41,854 nucleotides of DNA. Source: Acidiphilium iwatense (GTDB lineage Bacteria > Pseudomonadota > Alphaproteobacteria > Acetobacterales > Acetobacteraceae). Made by a program: the position numbers and the translations under genes. The stretch is from NCBI RefSeq assembly GCF_021556475.1, contig NZ_JAKGBZ010000032.1, forward strand, positions 1-41,854, in the 5' to 3' direction. The notes under the pieces were generated by a model. That model was not told the origin of the DNA. It saw nothing but the letters and a program-made list of their open reading frames with translations, and ran no database searches. Of this stretch, positions 1 through 7,497 are shown in pieces. The stretch's first letter is position 1. Every line of letters begins with the position of its first letter.

Positions 1-298
1 CTCCCATTGGTCAGCCCTCAGCCCATAACGCCCCATCAATCAGCCTTTCGGAATGCTGATCTGCTATGAATCAGGAAAACGGTCGCGCCGGAATCCCCCC
101 GGTCAAATGACGACACACCCTAGCAAACATTTGATTTCAGTGCGGTGGTTCTGAAATTCCCAAAATTGCCGCCGCGGGCATGTTGGGAATTTCAGAACCA
201 CCGCACTGGCTAGCTATCGCAGAGGGCGGGGCTTGCCCACCCCGCACGGTGCGGCTATGGCCGCCCGCAATTCTTTACCAACTGAAAAGAGACCAAGC
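1..298. other. Intergenic region upstream of ndk
   Basis: No convincing coding region is seen in this stretch. Its main content is the long perfect inverted repeat at 138-208, listed separately. The ndk start follows a modest purine-rich stretch (AAAAGAGACC). No clear -35/-10 pair was recognised. Confidence 0.5.
138..208. repeat. Long perfect inverted repeat, GGTTCTGAAATTCC family copy 1
   Basis: The arms at 138-162 and 184-208 are perfect 25-base reverse complements separated by a 21-base spacer. Each arm carries the core GGTTCTGAAATTCC. The same core, with a similar AGTGYGG flank, recurs in the palindrome at 3707-3784, so this is a dispersed palindromic repeat and not a one-off hairpin. 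It lacks a T-run and lies about 90 bases upstream of ndk. No transposase is nearby. It could be a REP-like or MITE-like element; its effect on ndk is unknown. Confidence 0.8.
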
Positions 299-721
299 AT
301 GGCCACCGAACACACTTTGTCGATCATCAAGCCCGACGCGACCCGCCGCAACCTGACCGGGCGGATCAACGCCAAGTTCGAGGCGGCCGGGCTGCGCATC
401 GTCGCCCAGAAGCGGCTCCGGCTCACCCAGGCGCAGGCCGAGGCGTTTTATGCGGTTCACAGGGAGCGGCCGTTCTTCGGCGGTCTGGTGTCGTTCATGA
501 CCTCCGGCCCGGTGGTCGCCCAGGTGCTCGAGGGCGAGGATGCGGTCGCGAAGAACCGCGAGATCATGGGCGCCACCGATCCGAAAAAAGCCGATGCCGG
601 CACGATCCGGGCGGAATTCGCCGAGGATATCGAGGCGAACTCGGTGCACGGCTCGGATGCCGCCGATACCGCCGCCCAGGAAATTTCCTTTTTCTTCGCC
701 GGGATCGAGATCACCGGCTGA
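299..721 (+). CDS. ndk: Nucleoside diphosphate kinase
   Basis: This cytosolic enzyme transfers the gamma phosphate between nucleoside triphosphates and diphosphates through a phosphohistidine. The 140-aa product is of normal family length and starts [14 protein letters not shown]. It carries the phosphate-binding Lys11 and the catalytic histidine in the family motif NSVHGSD (His117). The ATG at 299 was chosen because the family N-terminus begins exactly there. An upstream in-frame start at 233 would add residues not seen in the family. The gene stands alone, with a palindromic repeat upstream and a hairpin just after the stop. Identification is secure. Confidence 0.97.
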   Translation: MATEHTLSIIKPDATRRNLTGRINAKFEAAGLRIVAQKRLRLTQAQAEAFYAVHRERPFFGGLVSFMTSGPVVAQVLEGEDAVAKNREIMGATDPKKADAGTIRAEFAEDIEANSVHGSDAADTAAQEISFFFAGIEITG

Positions 722-733
722 TCTTTTGCTCCA

Positions 734-764
734 CCCGCGATGGCCACCAAGCTGTCATCGCGGG
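734..764. repeat. Hairpin after ndk, possible terminator
   Basis: CCCGCGATG at 734-742 and CATCGCGGG at 756-764 are perfect 9-base complementary arms around a 13-base loop, 13 bases after the ndk stop. No T-run follows, so it is not a textbook intrinsic terminator. It could instead mark the 3' end of the ndk message or shape translation of the following acetyltransferase gene. Confidence 0.45.
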
Positions 765-808
765 AGCATCGGAAGATGCCTGCCATGAATGATGCCGGAA
801 GGCCAGTC

Positions 809-1324
809 ATGCTCGAAACCAGTCGGCTGGTTCTCCGACCGCACGAGCGGAGTGATTTCGAGGAGCTGGCGACGATATGGGCCGATCCCGAGGTCGTCAA
901 GCATATTTCCGGCAAACCCTCAAGCCGCACCGAATCCTGGATGCGGCTTGTCACCTATTCCGGTCTGTGGCCGCTGCTCGGATACGGGTATTGGGCAATA
1001 CAGGAAAAGCAGACTGGACGCTTCATCGGCGATATCGGGTTTGCGGATTTCCACCGGCCGATTGAACCCTCGATAAACGGTATTCCCGAAGCGGGGTGGG
1101 CCCTGGCATCGTGGGCGCATGGTCAAGGTTTCGCGAGCGAAGCCCTCGGCGTCGCGCTCGCATGGCTCGACCATGAAACTCCTTACCGCAGGACTGTCTG
1201 CCTCACAGACCCTAATCATCGCGCATCGATACGCGTCGCGGAGAAGGCCGGTTTCGTCGCCGGCCCGATCACATCGTTCCGCGGCGAGGATACCCTAATT
1301 CTCGTAAGGGACATTACCGGCTGA
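809..1324 (+). CDS. GNAT family N-acetyltransferase, RimJ/RimL type
   Basis: The product is a GCN5-related acetyltransferase that should move acetyl from acetyl-CoA to an amine; the substrate cannot be told. The sequence from MLETSRLVLRPHERSDF is the typical start of the RimJ/RimL-like branch (Acetyltransf_3), and the C-terminal half has VCLTDPNHRASIRVAEKAGF, the usual acetyl-CoA-site end of the fold. The start at 809 gives 171 aa and has a GGAAGG ribosome site six bases upstream. Starts at 740, 776 and 785 are also in frame. The gene sits between ndk and a convergent permease and shows no operon partner. Confidence 0.85.
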   Translation: MLETSRLVLRPHERSDFEELATIWADPEVVKHISGKPSSRTESWMRLVTYSGLWPLLGYGYWAIQEKQTGRFIGDIGFADFHRPIEPSINGIPEAGWALASWAHGQGFASEALGVALAWLDHETPYRRTVCLTDPNHRASIRVAEKAGFVAGPITSFRGEDTLILVRDITG

Positions 1325-1330
1325 TACGCT

Positions 1331-3112
1331 CTAACGATGCAGCGGCCAGACCAGCATGATCAGCGGCACGGCCACCGCCATCACCACCAGGCTGAGCGGC
1401 AGGCCGAGCCGCCAGTAGTCGCTGAATTTGTAGCCGCCCGGCCCCATCACCAGCACGTTGCATGGATGGCCGGTCGGGATCAGCATCGGCGCCGAGGCGC
1501 CGACCGCGACCGCCATCAGCAGCGGATCGACCCCGACATGCATCCCGTGCGCGACCCCTGCCGCGACCGGCGCCATCAGCACGGCGGTCGCCGCGTGATT
1601 CACCGCGTTCGACAACAGCAGCGTGCCCAGCAGCATCACCGCGATGATGCCGAAGGGCGGCATATGATGGGCGAGCGCGACGAACAGGCCGGCGATCGTC
1701 TTGGCACCGCCGGTCTGTTGCAGCGCCTGCCCCACCGGAATAATCGCGCCGAGCAGGATGATCACCGGCCATTCGATCGCGTCATAGATGTCGCGCACCG
1801 AGATCAGCCGCGCCAGCACCATCGCCAGCGCGCCGCAGGTAAACGCCACGTCGGTCGCCAGCGCATTGGTCGCGGCGAGGACAATCGCGGCGGCGAAAAT
1901 GCCCAGGGCGGTGACGATGCGAGTCGGCTTCCCGAGCCGGATGTCGCGTTCGGCGAGCGGTAGGCAGTCGAGCCGCGTCATCACCTCGTCCAGCGTATCG
2001 GCATCGCCCTGGAGCAGCAGAACGTCGCCGGCCACAAGCGGGATGTCGGAATAACGTCCCTTGATGCGTTCGCCGTGCCGGGCGACCGCCAGCAGGTTGA
2101 CGCCATACCGGCGGCGCAGCCCGAGCGACCGGGCGGAACGCCCGACCAGCCGGGAGCCGGGCTGGACGATGCATTCCACCACCTCGATATCTTTCGATTT
2201 CAGGAAATCGTCCTCGATCTCCTTATCCTCGGCCAGGGTGAGCTTGGCGGCGTCGAGCAGGGCAGTGAGGTTGTCGGCACCCGCCTCGATCACCAGCCGA
2301 TCGCCGGCGGCAAGACGCTGATGGGGGCGCGGGGCGAGCCTGCGGTCGTCGCCGCGCACCAGCCCGACCACGGCGAAGTCCGCCTCGACCTTGGCTTCCA
2401 GCTCGCCGAGCGTCTTGCCGGCGAAAGGGCTGTCCTTGTCGATTTCGGCCTCGGTGAGATATTTGGCGATGCCGTAATGCTCGTCCTCGCCCTTGCCGCT
2501 CTGGCGCTCGGGCACCAGAAACCGGCTCGCCAGCGCCATGAAGACCAGCCCCGCCACGGCGACGCCCGCCCCCACCGGGGTGAACGAGAACATGGTGAAA
2601 TTGCCGTGGCCGAGCTGGCCGCGATAGGCGGCGATGATGATGTTCGGCGGGGTGCCGATCAGCGTGGTCATGCCGCCGAGAAACGCGCTGAACGAAAGCG
2701 GCATCAGAAACCGCGACGGGCTGGTTTCTGATTTGCGGGCAAGCTGAATCGCGACCGGCATGAATACGCCAAGAGCGCCGGTATCGTTGATCAGCGCCGA
2801 ACACAGCGCTTCCGTGCCGGTCAGCGCGACCATCTGGCTGCCCGGCGATCTGGCGGCACGGCCGAGCCACTTGGCGATGAAATCGACCACGCCGGACTGC
2901 CAGAGCGCGTGGCCCATCACCAGCACCGACGCGATCGTGATCACCGCCGGATTGGCGAAGCCGGTGAACACCTGCTTCGCCTTGAGCACGTGGCTGACCG
3001 CAAGCACCATCAGTGCCAGCACGGCAACCAGATCGTAACGGATCAGGCCGGTCAGAAACAGGACGAGGCTGCCGCCGATCACGGTGAACACGATCATCTG
3101 GCCGAGCGGCAT
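1331..3112 (-). CDS. SLC13/DASS-type anion permease with two RCK_C (TrkA-C) domains
   Basis: This is an inner-membrane secondary transporter of the divalent anion/Na+ symporter (SLC13, CitT-like) superfamily. The 593-aa chain has an N-terminal membrane half, two tandem TrkA-C domains in the middle (about residues 185-360), and a C-terminal membrane half ending in the family-typical GHPCNVLVMGPGGYKFSDYWRLG. Family members with this layout include sulfate, dicarboxylate and other anion carriers, so the substrate is open. Sulfate is possible, but the cysDNC genes in this window are 6 kb away. The ATG at about 3112 was preferred; the longer TTG reading from 3211 runs through palindromic repeat DNA. 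Confidence 0.88.
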   Translation of the reverse strand: MPLGQMIVFTVIGGSLVLFLTGLIRYDLVAVLALMVLAVSHVLKAKQVFTGFANPAVITIASVLVMGHALWQSGVVDFIAKWLGRAARSPGSQMVALTGTEALCSALINDTGALGVFMPVAIQLARKSETSPSRFLMPLSFSAFLGGMTTLIGTPPNIIIAAYRGQLGHGNFTMFSFTPVGAGVAVAGLVFMALASRFLVPERQSGKGEDEHYGIAKYLTEAEIDKDSPFAGKTLGELEAKVEADFAVVGLVRGDDRRLAPRPHQRLAAGDRLVIEAGADNLTALLDAAKLTLAEDKEIEDDFLKSKDIEVVECIVQPGSRLVGRSARSLGLRRRYGVNLLAVARHGERIKGRYSDIPLVAGDVLLLQGDADTLDEVMTRLDCLPLAERDIRLGKPTRIVTALGIFAAAIVLAATNALATDVAFTCGALAMVLARLISVRDIYDAIEWPVIILLGAIIPVGQALQQTGGAKTIAGLFVALAHHMPPFGIIAVMLLGTLLLSNAVNHAATAVLMAPVAAGVAHGMHVGVDPLLMAVAVGASAPMLIPTGHPCNVLVMGPGGYKFSDYWRLGLPLSLVVMAVAVPLIMLVWPLHR

Positions 3113-3142
3113 GGGGCGTCCCTGTGCGAGAGAGCCTAGAGC

Positions 3143-3193
3143 AATTTTATCAGATCTGATTGAATCAGAGAGCCAATCAGATCTGATAAAATT
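3143..3193. repeat. Perfect 20-bp inverted repeat upstream of the SLC13 permease
   Basis: The arms at 3143-3162 and 3174-3193 are perfect 20-base complements with an 11-base spacer. Each arm contains the self-complementary ATCAGATCTGAT. It follows CTAGAGCA and so belongs with the TAGAGC-headed palindromes typical of alphaproteobacterial gaps. Its place just upstream of the leftward permease start would allow an operator or mRNA leader hairpin, but a passive repeat is as likely. Confidence 0.8.
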
Positions 3194-3211
3194 TCTCGCA
3201 AAAACAAACAA

Positions 3212-3261
3212 TTAGAGCGCTTTCAAGCTAGCTGGTTACGGTCAGCCTGAAAGCGCTCTAA
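3212..3261. repeat. 14-bp inverted repeat, TTAGAGCGCTTTCA family
   Basis: TTAGAGCGCTTTCA at 3212-3225 and its exact complement at 3248-3261 flank a 22-base spacer with a smaller internal stem. It directly adjoins the terminator of the lipoprotein gene. Its TTAGAGC head is shared with the element at 5046. Confidence 0.75.
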
Positions 3262-3287
3262 AAAAGGGAGGCCGAAGCCTCCCTTTC
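3259..3287 (-). terminator. Intrinsic terminator of the small lipoprotein gene
   Basis: Read on the minus strand, this is a 10-bp perfect stem (AAAGGGAGGC / GCCTCCCTTT) with a TTCG tetraloop followed by a run of five or more T. It lies 25 bases after the stop of the leftward lipoprotein gene and should end that transcript. Confidence 0.9.
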
Positions 3288-3311
3288 AAGTCCTCTATGA
3301 TCGATCGCGGT

Positions 3312-3566
3312 TTACGGCGCGGGACCAAGATTGACGGTGTTCGGGTTGGTCAGCGCGCCGCCGAGCGCGCCGACGCCGCCGCCGATCAAAGCACCCATCG
3401 CCGGCGAACCGCCGGTCGCGGCGCCGATAATGGCACCGGTGCCGGCGCCGATCGCGCCGCCGGACAGGGCGCGCGACCCTGGCGTATAGCCGCAGGCGGC
3501 GAGGCTGAGTGCCAGGCCCGCGAGCAAGGCGGGGGTGAGAAGCTTGCGTGAGGTAGCGCGTGTCAT
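3312..3566 (-). CDS. Small glycine-zipper lipoprotein
   Basis: This is an 84-aa predicted lipoprotein. A charged N-terminus (MTRATSRK) and a hydrophobic stretch lead to the lipobox LSLAAC, with the lipidated cysteine at residue 25. The mature part is almost all glycine, alanine and small residues in GxxxG spacing (GGAIGAGTGAIIGAATGG, then GALIGGGVGALGGAL), as in glycine-zipper outer-membrane lipoproteins of the YMGG/SlyB/OsmB type. A strong AAGGAGAAC ribosome site precedes the ATG, and a clean terminator follows. It probably sits in the outer membrane; no specific function can be assigned. Confidence 0.85.
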   Translation of the reverse strand: MTRATSRKLLTPALLAGLALSLAACGYTPGSRALSGGAIGAGTGAIIGAATGGSPAMGALIGGGVGALGGALTNPNTVNLGPAP

Positions 3567-3682
3567 ACTTGTTCTCCTTCTGAATCGGCCTGATAACGTC
3601 TCGTTCTTTGCATCACGATTGCCGGATCATGTCGGCATTGTCACGGCGAGGATATGGCGGGATCATGGCAGCCGGCCGGCAC

Positions 3683-3708
3683 GAACGAGCTTCTAAATCG
3701 CGACACTA
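3683..3708. repeat. Half copy of the CTAGTGTCSCGATTT repeat
   Basis: On the minus strand this reads CTAGTGTCGCGATTTAGAAG and continues CTCGTT. It matches the right arm of the full palindrome at 3799-3873 with a few changes. It has no partner arm of its own and abuts the palindrome starting at 3707, sharing the CTAG. Confidence 0.6.
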
Positions 3709-3784
3709 GTGTGGCGGTTCTGAAATTCCTACGTGCCTGAGTGAGGCAGCGGTTTTAGGAATTTCAGAATCATAAACCACACTA
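3707..3784. repeat. Imperfect inverted repeat, GGTTCTGAAATTCC family copy 2
   Basis: The left arm (3707-3731, starting TAGTGTGGCGGTTCTGAA) pairs with the right arm (3756-3784) except for a 4-base insertion and two changes in the right arm. The core GGTTCTGAAATTCC and the AGTGYGG flank are shared with the perfect palindrome at 138-208. The two copies lie 3.5 kb apart, each upstream of a housekeeping gene (ndk, mreB). Confidence 0.7.
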
Positions 3785-3798
3785 AAATCAAAGGCTTG

Positions 3799-3873
3799 CT
3801 AGTGTCCTACTCGATTTGCAAGTTCGTAGACCGCCTTCGCCAACCCTGACGAACTTCCAAATCGGGACACTAG
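3799..3873. repeat. Inverted repeat, CTAGTGTCCCGATTTGGAAG family
   Basis: The right arm (3849-3873) read on the minus strand is CTAGTGTCCCGATTTGGAAG followed by TTCGT. The left arm (3799-3827) is the same sequence with small changes. The spacer is about 21 bases. A related half copy lies at 3683-3708, on the other side of an unrelated palindrome. Confidence 0.7.
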
Positions 3874-3880
3874 CGGCTAA

Positions 3881-5076
<1,196 letters not shown>

Positions 5077-5100
5077 CGTTCGTTTTCGGGGGACTTGATC

Positions 5101-5979
5101 ATGGCGATACGGAAAATCCTGCTGCCGCTGGCCGGCGTCGCCTCGGCGCGCGGCGCCCTGAGCACCGCGCTGATGCTGGCCGGGCGCTGGGGTGCCCATG
5201 TCCATGCGTTTCACGTCCGCACCGACACGCGCGACGTCGCCCCGCTGGCCGGCGAGGGTCTGTCCGGCGCGATGATCGAGGAGATGATGGCGAGCACCGA
5301 GAAGGAGGGCCATTCCGAGGCTCGCGCGCTCGCCGCCCTGTTCGAGGCGGAAACCGGCGCGCGCGGCATCGCGGTCGGCGCGCCGGTCCGCGCCGCGGAC
5401 GGTGCGGTGCGCGCCTCCAGCGCGCGCTTCGAATCGGTGATCGGCCGCGAGGAGGAACTGGTCGCCGGCGAGGCGCGGTTGTCCGATCTGATCGTGGTGC
5501 CGCACCCGAAATCCGCCGAGGAGGTCGCCTCCGCCGACGCGCTGCACGCCGTGCTGTTCGATTCCGGCCGGCCCGCGCTGATCGCGCCGGCGGGCGTGCC
5601 GGAGACGATCGGCGCGCGCATCGCCATCGCCTGGAACGGCACGGCGGAGAGCGCGTCCGCCGTCGCCTCGGTGCTGCCCTGGCTCGCCGAGGCCGAACAG
5701 GTGCGGATTTTCCACTCCGAGGACTATCAGCGCCAGGGGCCGGGGGCCGACCGGCTGGCTGGATTCCTGGAACTGCACGGCATCGCCGCCGAAATCGCCG
5801 CATTCCGCGCGATCGACCGCAGCGTCGGCGCCGGGTTGCTCGCCGCGGTGACCGAGTACGGCGCCGACCTGCTTGCGATGGGCGCCTATTCGCATTCGCG
5901 CCTGCGCCAGCTCATCCTGGGCGGCGTGACGCGCCACGTGCTGGAACACGCCACGACCGCCGTGCTGATGAACCGATGA
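5101..5979 (+). CDS. Tandem-domain universal stress protein (UspA family)
   Basis: This 292-aa cytosolic protein has two Usp domains. The first begins MAIRKILLPLAGVASARGALSTALML and lacks a clear nucleotide loop. The second begins at RIAIAWNGTAESASAV and ends with MGAYSHSRLRQLILGGVT, close to the G-2X-G-9X-G(S/T) ATP-binding signature of UspA-like proteins. The family is linked to survival under stress; a specific role cannot be read. The ATG at 5101 follows GGGGGA. The gene lies between mreB and a MarR regulator on the same strand and may be co-transcribed with the latter, which starts 15 bases on. Confidence 0.88.
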   Translation: MAIRKILLPLAGVASARGALSTALMLAGRWGAHVHAFHVRTDTRDVAPLAGEGLSGAMIEEMMASTEKEGHSEARALAALFEAETGARGIAVGAPVRAADGAVRASSARFESVIGREEELVAGEARLSDLIVVPHPKSAEEVASADALHAVLFDSGRPALIAPAGVPETIGARIAIAWNGTAESASAVASVLPWLAEAEQVRIFHSEDYQRQGPGADRLAGFLELHGIAAEIAAFRAIDRSVGAGLLAAVTEYGADLLAMGAYSHSRLRQLILGGVTRHVLEHATTAVLMNR

Positions 5980-5994
5980 ATTCGTGATGGTGTG

Positions 5995-6444
5995 ATGTAC
6001 GGCGTCGAGGATGCGGCGACCATCGCGGCGGTGCGGGCCTATGTGAAGCTGCTGCGCGCCAGCCGCGCCGTGGTCGCGCGCACCCTGCCGCGCCTTGCCG
6101 AGGCCGGGCTGACCCATACCCAACTCGGCGTGCTCGAGGCGGTCCTGCATCTCGGCCCGCTCACCCAGCGCGACCTGACGCGCAAACTGCTCACCAGCCC
6201 CGGCAATCTGACCGACGTGATCGACAAGCTCGCCCGGCGCGGGTTGGTCGAGCGGGTCGCCTGCAAGGAAGACCGGCGCAGCGTGCGGGTGGTGCTGACC
6301 GACTCCGGCCGCGCCTTCATCGAGGGTCTGTTCCCCGGCCACGCCGAGGATATCGCCGCCGCGATGGCGGGGGTAACCGGCGTGGAGCTGGCGGAACTCG
6401 ACCGGCTGCTGCGCCGGCTCGGGAAGGGTGCGGCGGGAGATTGA
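5995..6444 (+). CDS. MarR family transcriptional regulator
   Basis: This 149-aa winged-helix repressor of the MarR family should bind DNA as a dimer and respond to small molecules or oxidants. The core reads GLTHTQLGVLEAVLHLGPLTQRDLTRKLL, then TSPGNLTDVIDKLARRGLVERV as recognition helix and wing, with CKEDRRSVRVVLTDSGR as the classic wing motif. A GTG at 5992 lies directly before the ATG. A near-perfect palindrome 20 bases after its stop, just upstream of the pirin gene, is a good candidate for its operator. Such MarR-pirin pairs are known from quercetin- or stress-responsive loci; the ligand here is unknown. Confidence 0.88.
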   Translation: MYGVEDAATIAAVRAYVKLLRASRAVVARTLPRLAEAGLTHTQLGVLEAVLHLGPLTQRDLTRKLLTSPGNLTDVIDKLARRGLVERVACKEDRRSVRVVLTDSGRAFIEGLFPGHAEDIAAAMAGVTGVELAELDRLLRRLGKGAAGD

Positions 6445-6464
6445 ATCGGAAGAGCCTCGCGCTA

Positions 6465-6486
6465 TATAGTTTGATATCGAACTATA
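6465..6486. promoter_or_regulatory. Palindromic operator candidate for the MarR regulator
   Basis: TATAGTT at 6465-6471 and AACTATA at 6480-6486 are perfect arms. The whole 22-base site is palindromic except for one T/G pair beside the centre (GATATC-like). It is strikingly AT-rich in a GC-rich neighbourhood and sits between the MarR gene and the pirin start, 35 bases upstream of the latter. Size and symmetry fit MarR binding sites. Confidence 0.6.
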
Positions 6487-6521
6487 ACAGCGCAACTTCG
6501 CGCTTATCAGGAGATCTCTCC

Positions 6522-7253
6522 ATGATCGAACTGCGCCCCTTCGAGGGCATCGGACGGTTTCGCAACGACTGGCTGAACGCGCATCATCACTTCAGCTTCG
6601 GCCAGTATCATGACCGCGGCCGGATGGGCTGGGGGAGCTTGCGCGTCTGGAACGACGACGAAATCGCGCCCAGTGCCGGATTCGACCCGCACCCGCACCG
6701 CGACATGGAAATCATCACCTTCATCCGGCAGGGCGCGATCACCCATCGCGACAATCTCGGCAACGAGGGGGTGACGCGCGCGGGCGACGTGCAGGTGATG
6801 CACGCGGGCACCGGCATCGTCCATGCCGAATACAACAGGGAAGCCGAACCCACGCGGCTGTTCCAGATCTGGATCGTGCCGGACCGCACCGGGGTCGAAC
6901 CCGGCTGGGCGAGCCGGGAATTCCCGCGCATGGCGGGATCGGGCCTGCAGGTGCTGGCGGGCGGGCGGCCCGGCGATGCCGAACTTGGCGCCCTGCCGCT
7001 CTATGCCGACGCCGCCGTGCTCGCGGCGCGCCTCGCCCCCGGCGAGCGGGCAACCTACGACATGGCGCCGGGCCGAGCCGCCTATCTGGTCGCGGCAACC
7101 GGCTCGATTTCGGTCAGAAACGCGGACGCATCGTCACGCGATGGTGTGGACGCGTCGTCACGTGATGGCGTCGCGGTCAGCGGCGAACGCGCGATCGTGA
7201 TCGAGGCCGGGGCCGAAGAAACCGAGTTGGTGCTTGTGGATGTGCGCGGATGA
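6522..7253 (+). CDS. Pirin family bicupin protein
   Basis: The product is a 243-aa cupin of the pirin family (YhaK/quercetinase group). The metal-binding cupin motif is clear: GFDPHPHRDMEIITFIRQG, then MHAGTGIVHAEYN with the second histidine and a glutamate. The second cupin half is more divergent, as usual. Members include quercetin 2,3-dioxygenases and redox-sensing proteins; substrate unknown. The start at 6522 follows AGGAGA. The C-terminal part contains two perfect copies in a row of the eight residues DASSRDGV (DNA 7125-7172), which look like a recent in-frame duplication. It is probably controlled by the MarR protein upstream. Confidence 0.88.
   Translation: MIELRPFEGIGRFRNDWLNAHHHFSFGQYHDRGRMGWGSLRVWNDDEIAPSAGFDPHPHRDMEIITFIRQGAITHRDNLGNEGVTRAGDVQVMHAGTGIVHAEYNREAEPTRLFQIWIVPDRTGVEPGWASREFPRMAGSGLQVLAGGRPGDAELGALPLYADAAVLAARLAPGERATYDMAPGRAAYLVAATGSISVRNADASSRDGVDASSRDGVAVSGERAIVIEAGAEETELVLVDVRG
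7125..7172 (+). repeat. 24-bp tandem duplication inside the pirin gene
   Basis: Bases 7125-7148 and 7149-7172 are direct copies differing at four third-codon positions. Both encode DASSRDGV. The duplication keeps the frame and probably adds a surface loop in the C-terminal half of the pirin-like protein. Confidence 0.85.
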
Positions 7254-7273
7254 AACGAGTTTCATCGCAGACC

Positions 7274-7305
7274 CTTGCCCGCGTTTAGAATCGTCCCTCT
7301 ATCGC
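7274..7305 (+). promoter_or_regulatory. Possible RpoH-type (heat-shock) promoter for the DegP gene
   Basis: CTTG at 7274-7277, 18 bases, then CCTCTATCGC. Compared with the alphaproteobacterial sigma-32 pattern CTTG-N17/18-CYTATNTNNG this differs in two positions. It lies about 190 bases upstream of a periplasmic protease gene, a usual heat-shock target. One match of this quality can arise by chance. Confidence 0.3.
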
Positions 7306-7497
7306 GAGCGAGGTAAATCGATCCGTAACGCGAATGATGCAGACTGGCGAAACAATTGTGCCGAACCTGCCGATGATGCAACATCACCGTTCGTCGCGGC
7401 AGGACGGCCGAGCCGTCAGGCTCATCCGGCCCGCGATCGGAGCCGACGCGATCCCTCCCCGGCCGGTACCGCCGGCCAAAAACAAAGGAAAAGCTGA

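Noticed and set aside
3112-3211. N-terminal extension of the SLC13 permease from a TTG at 3211
   Set aside because: It would translate a perfect palindromic repeat; the ATG near 3112 gives the family N-terminus.
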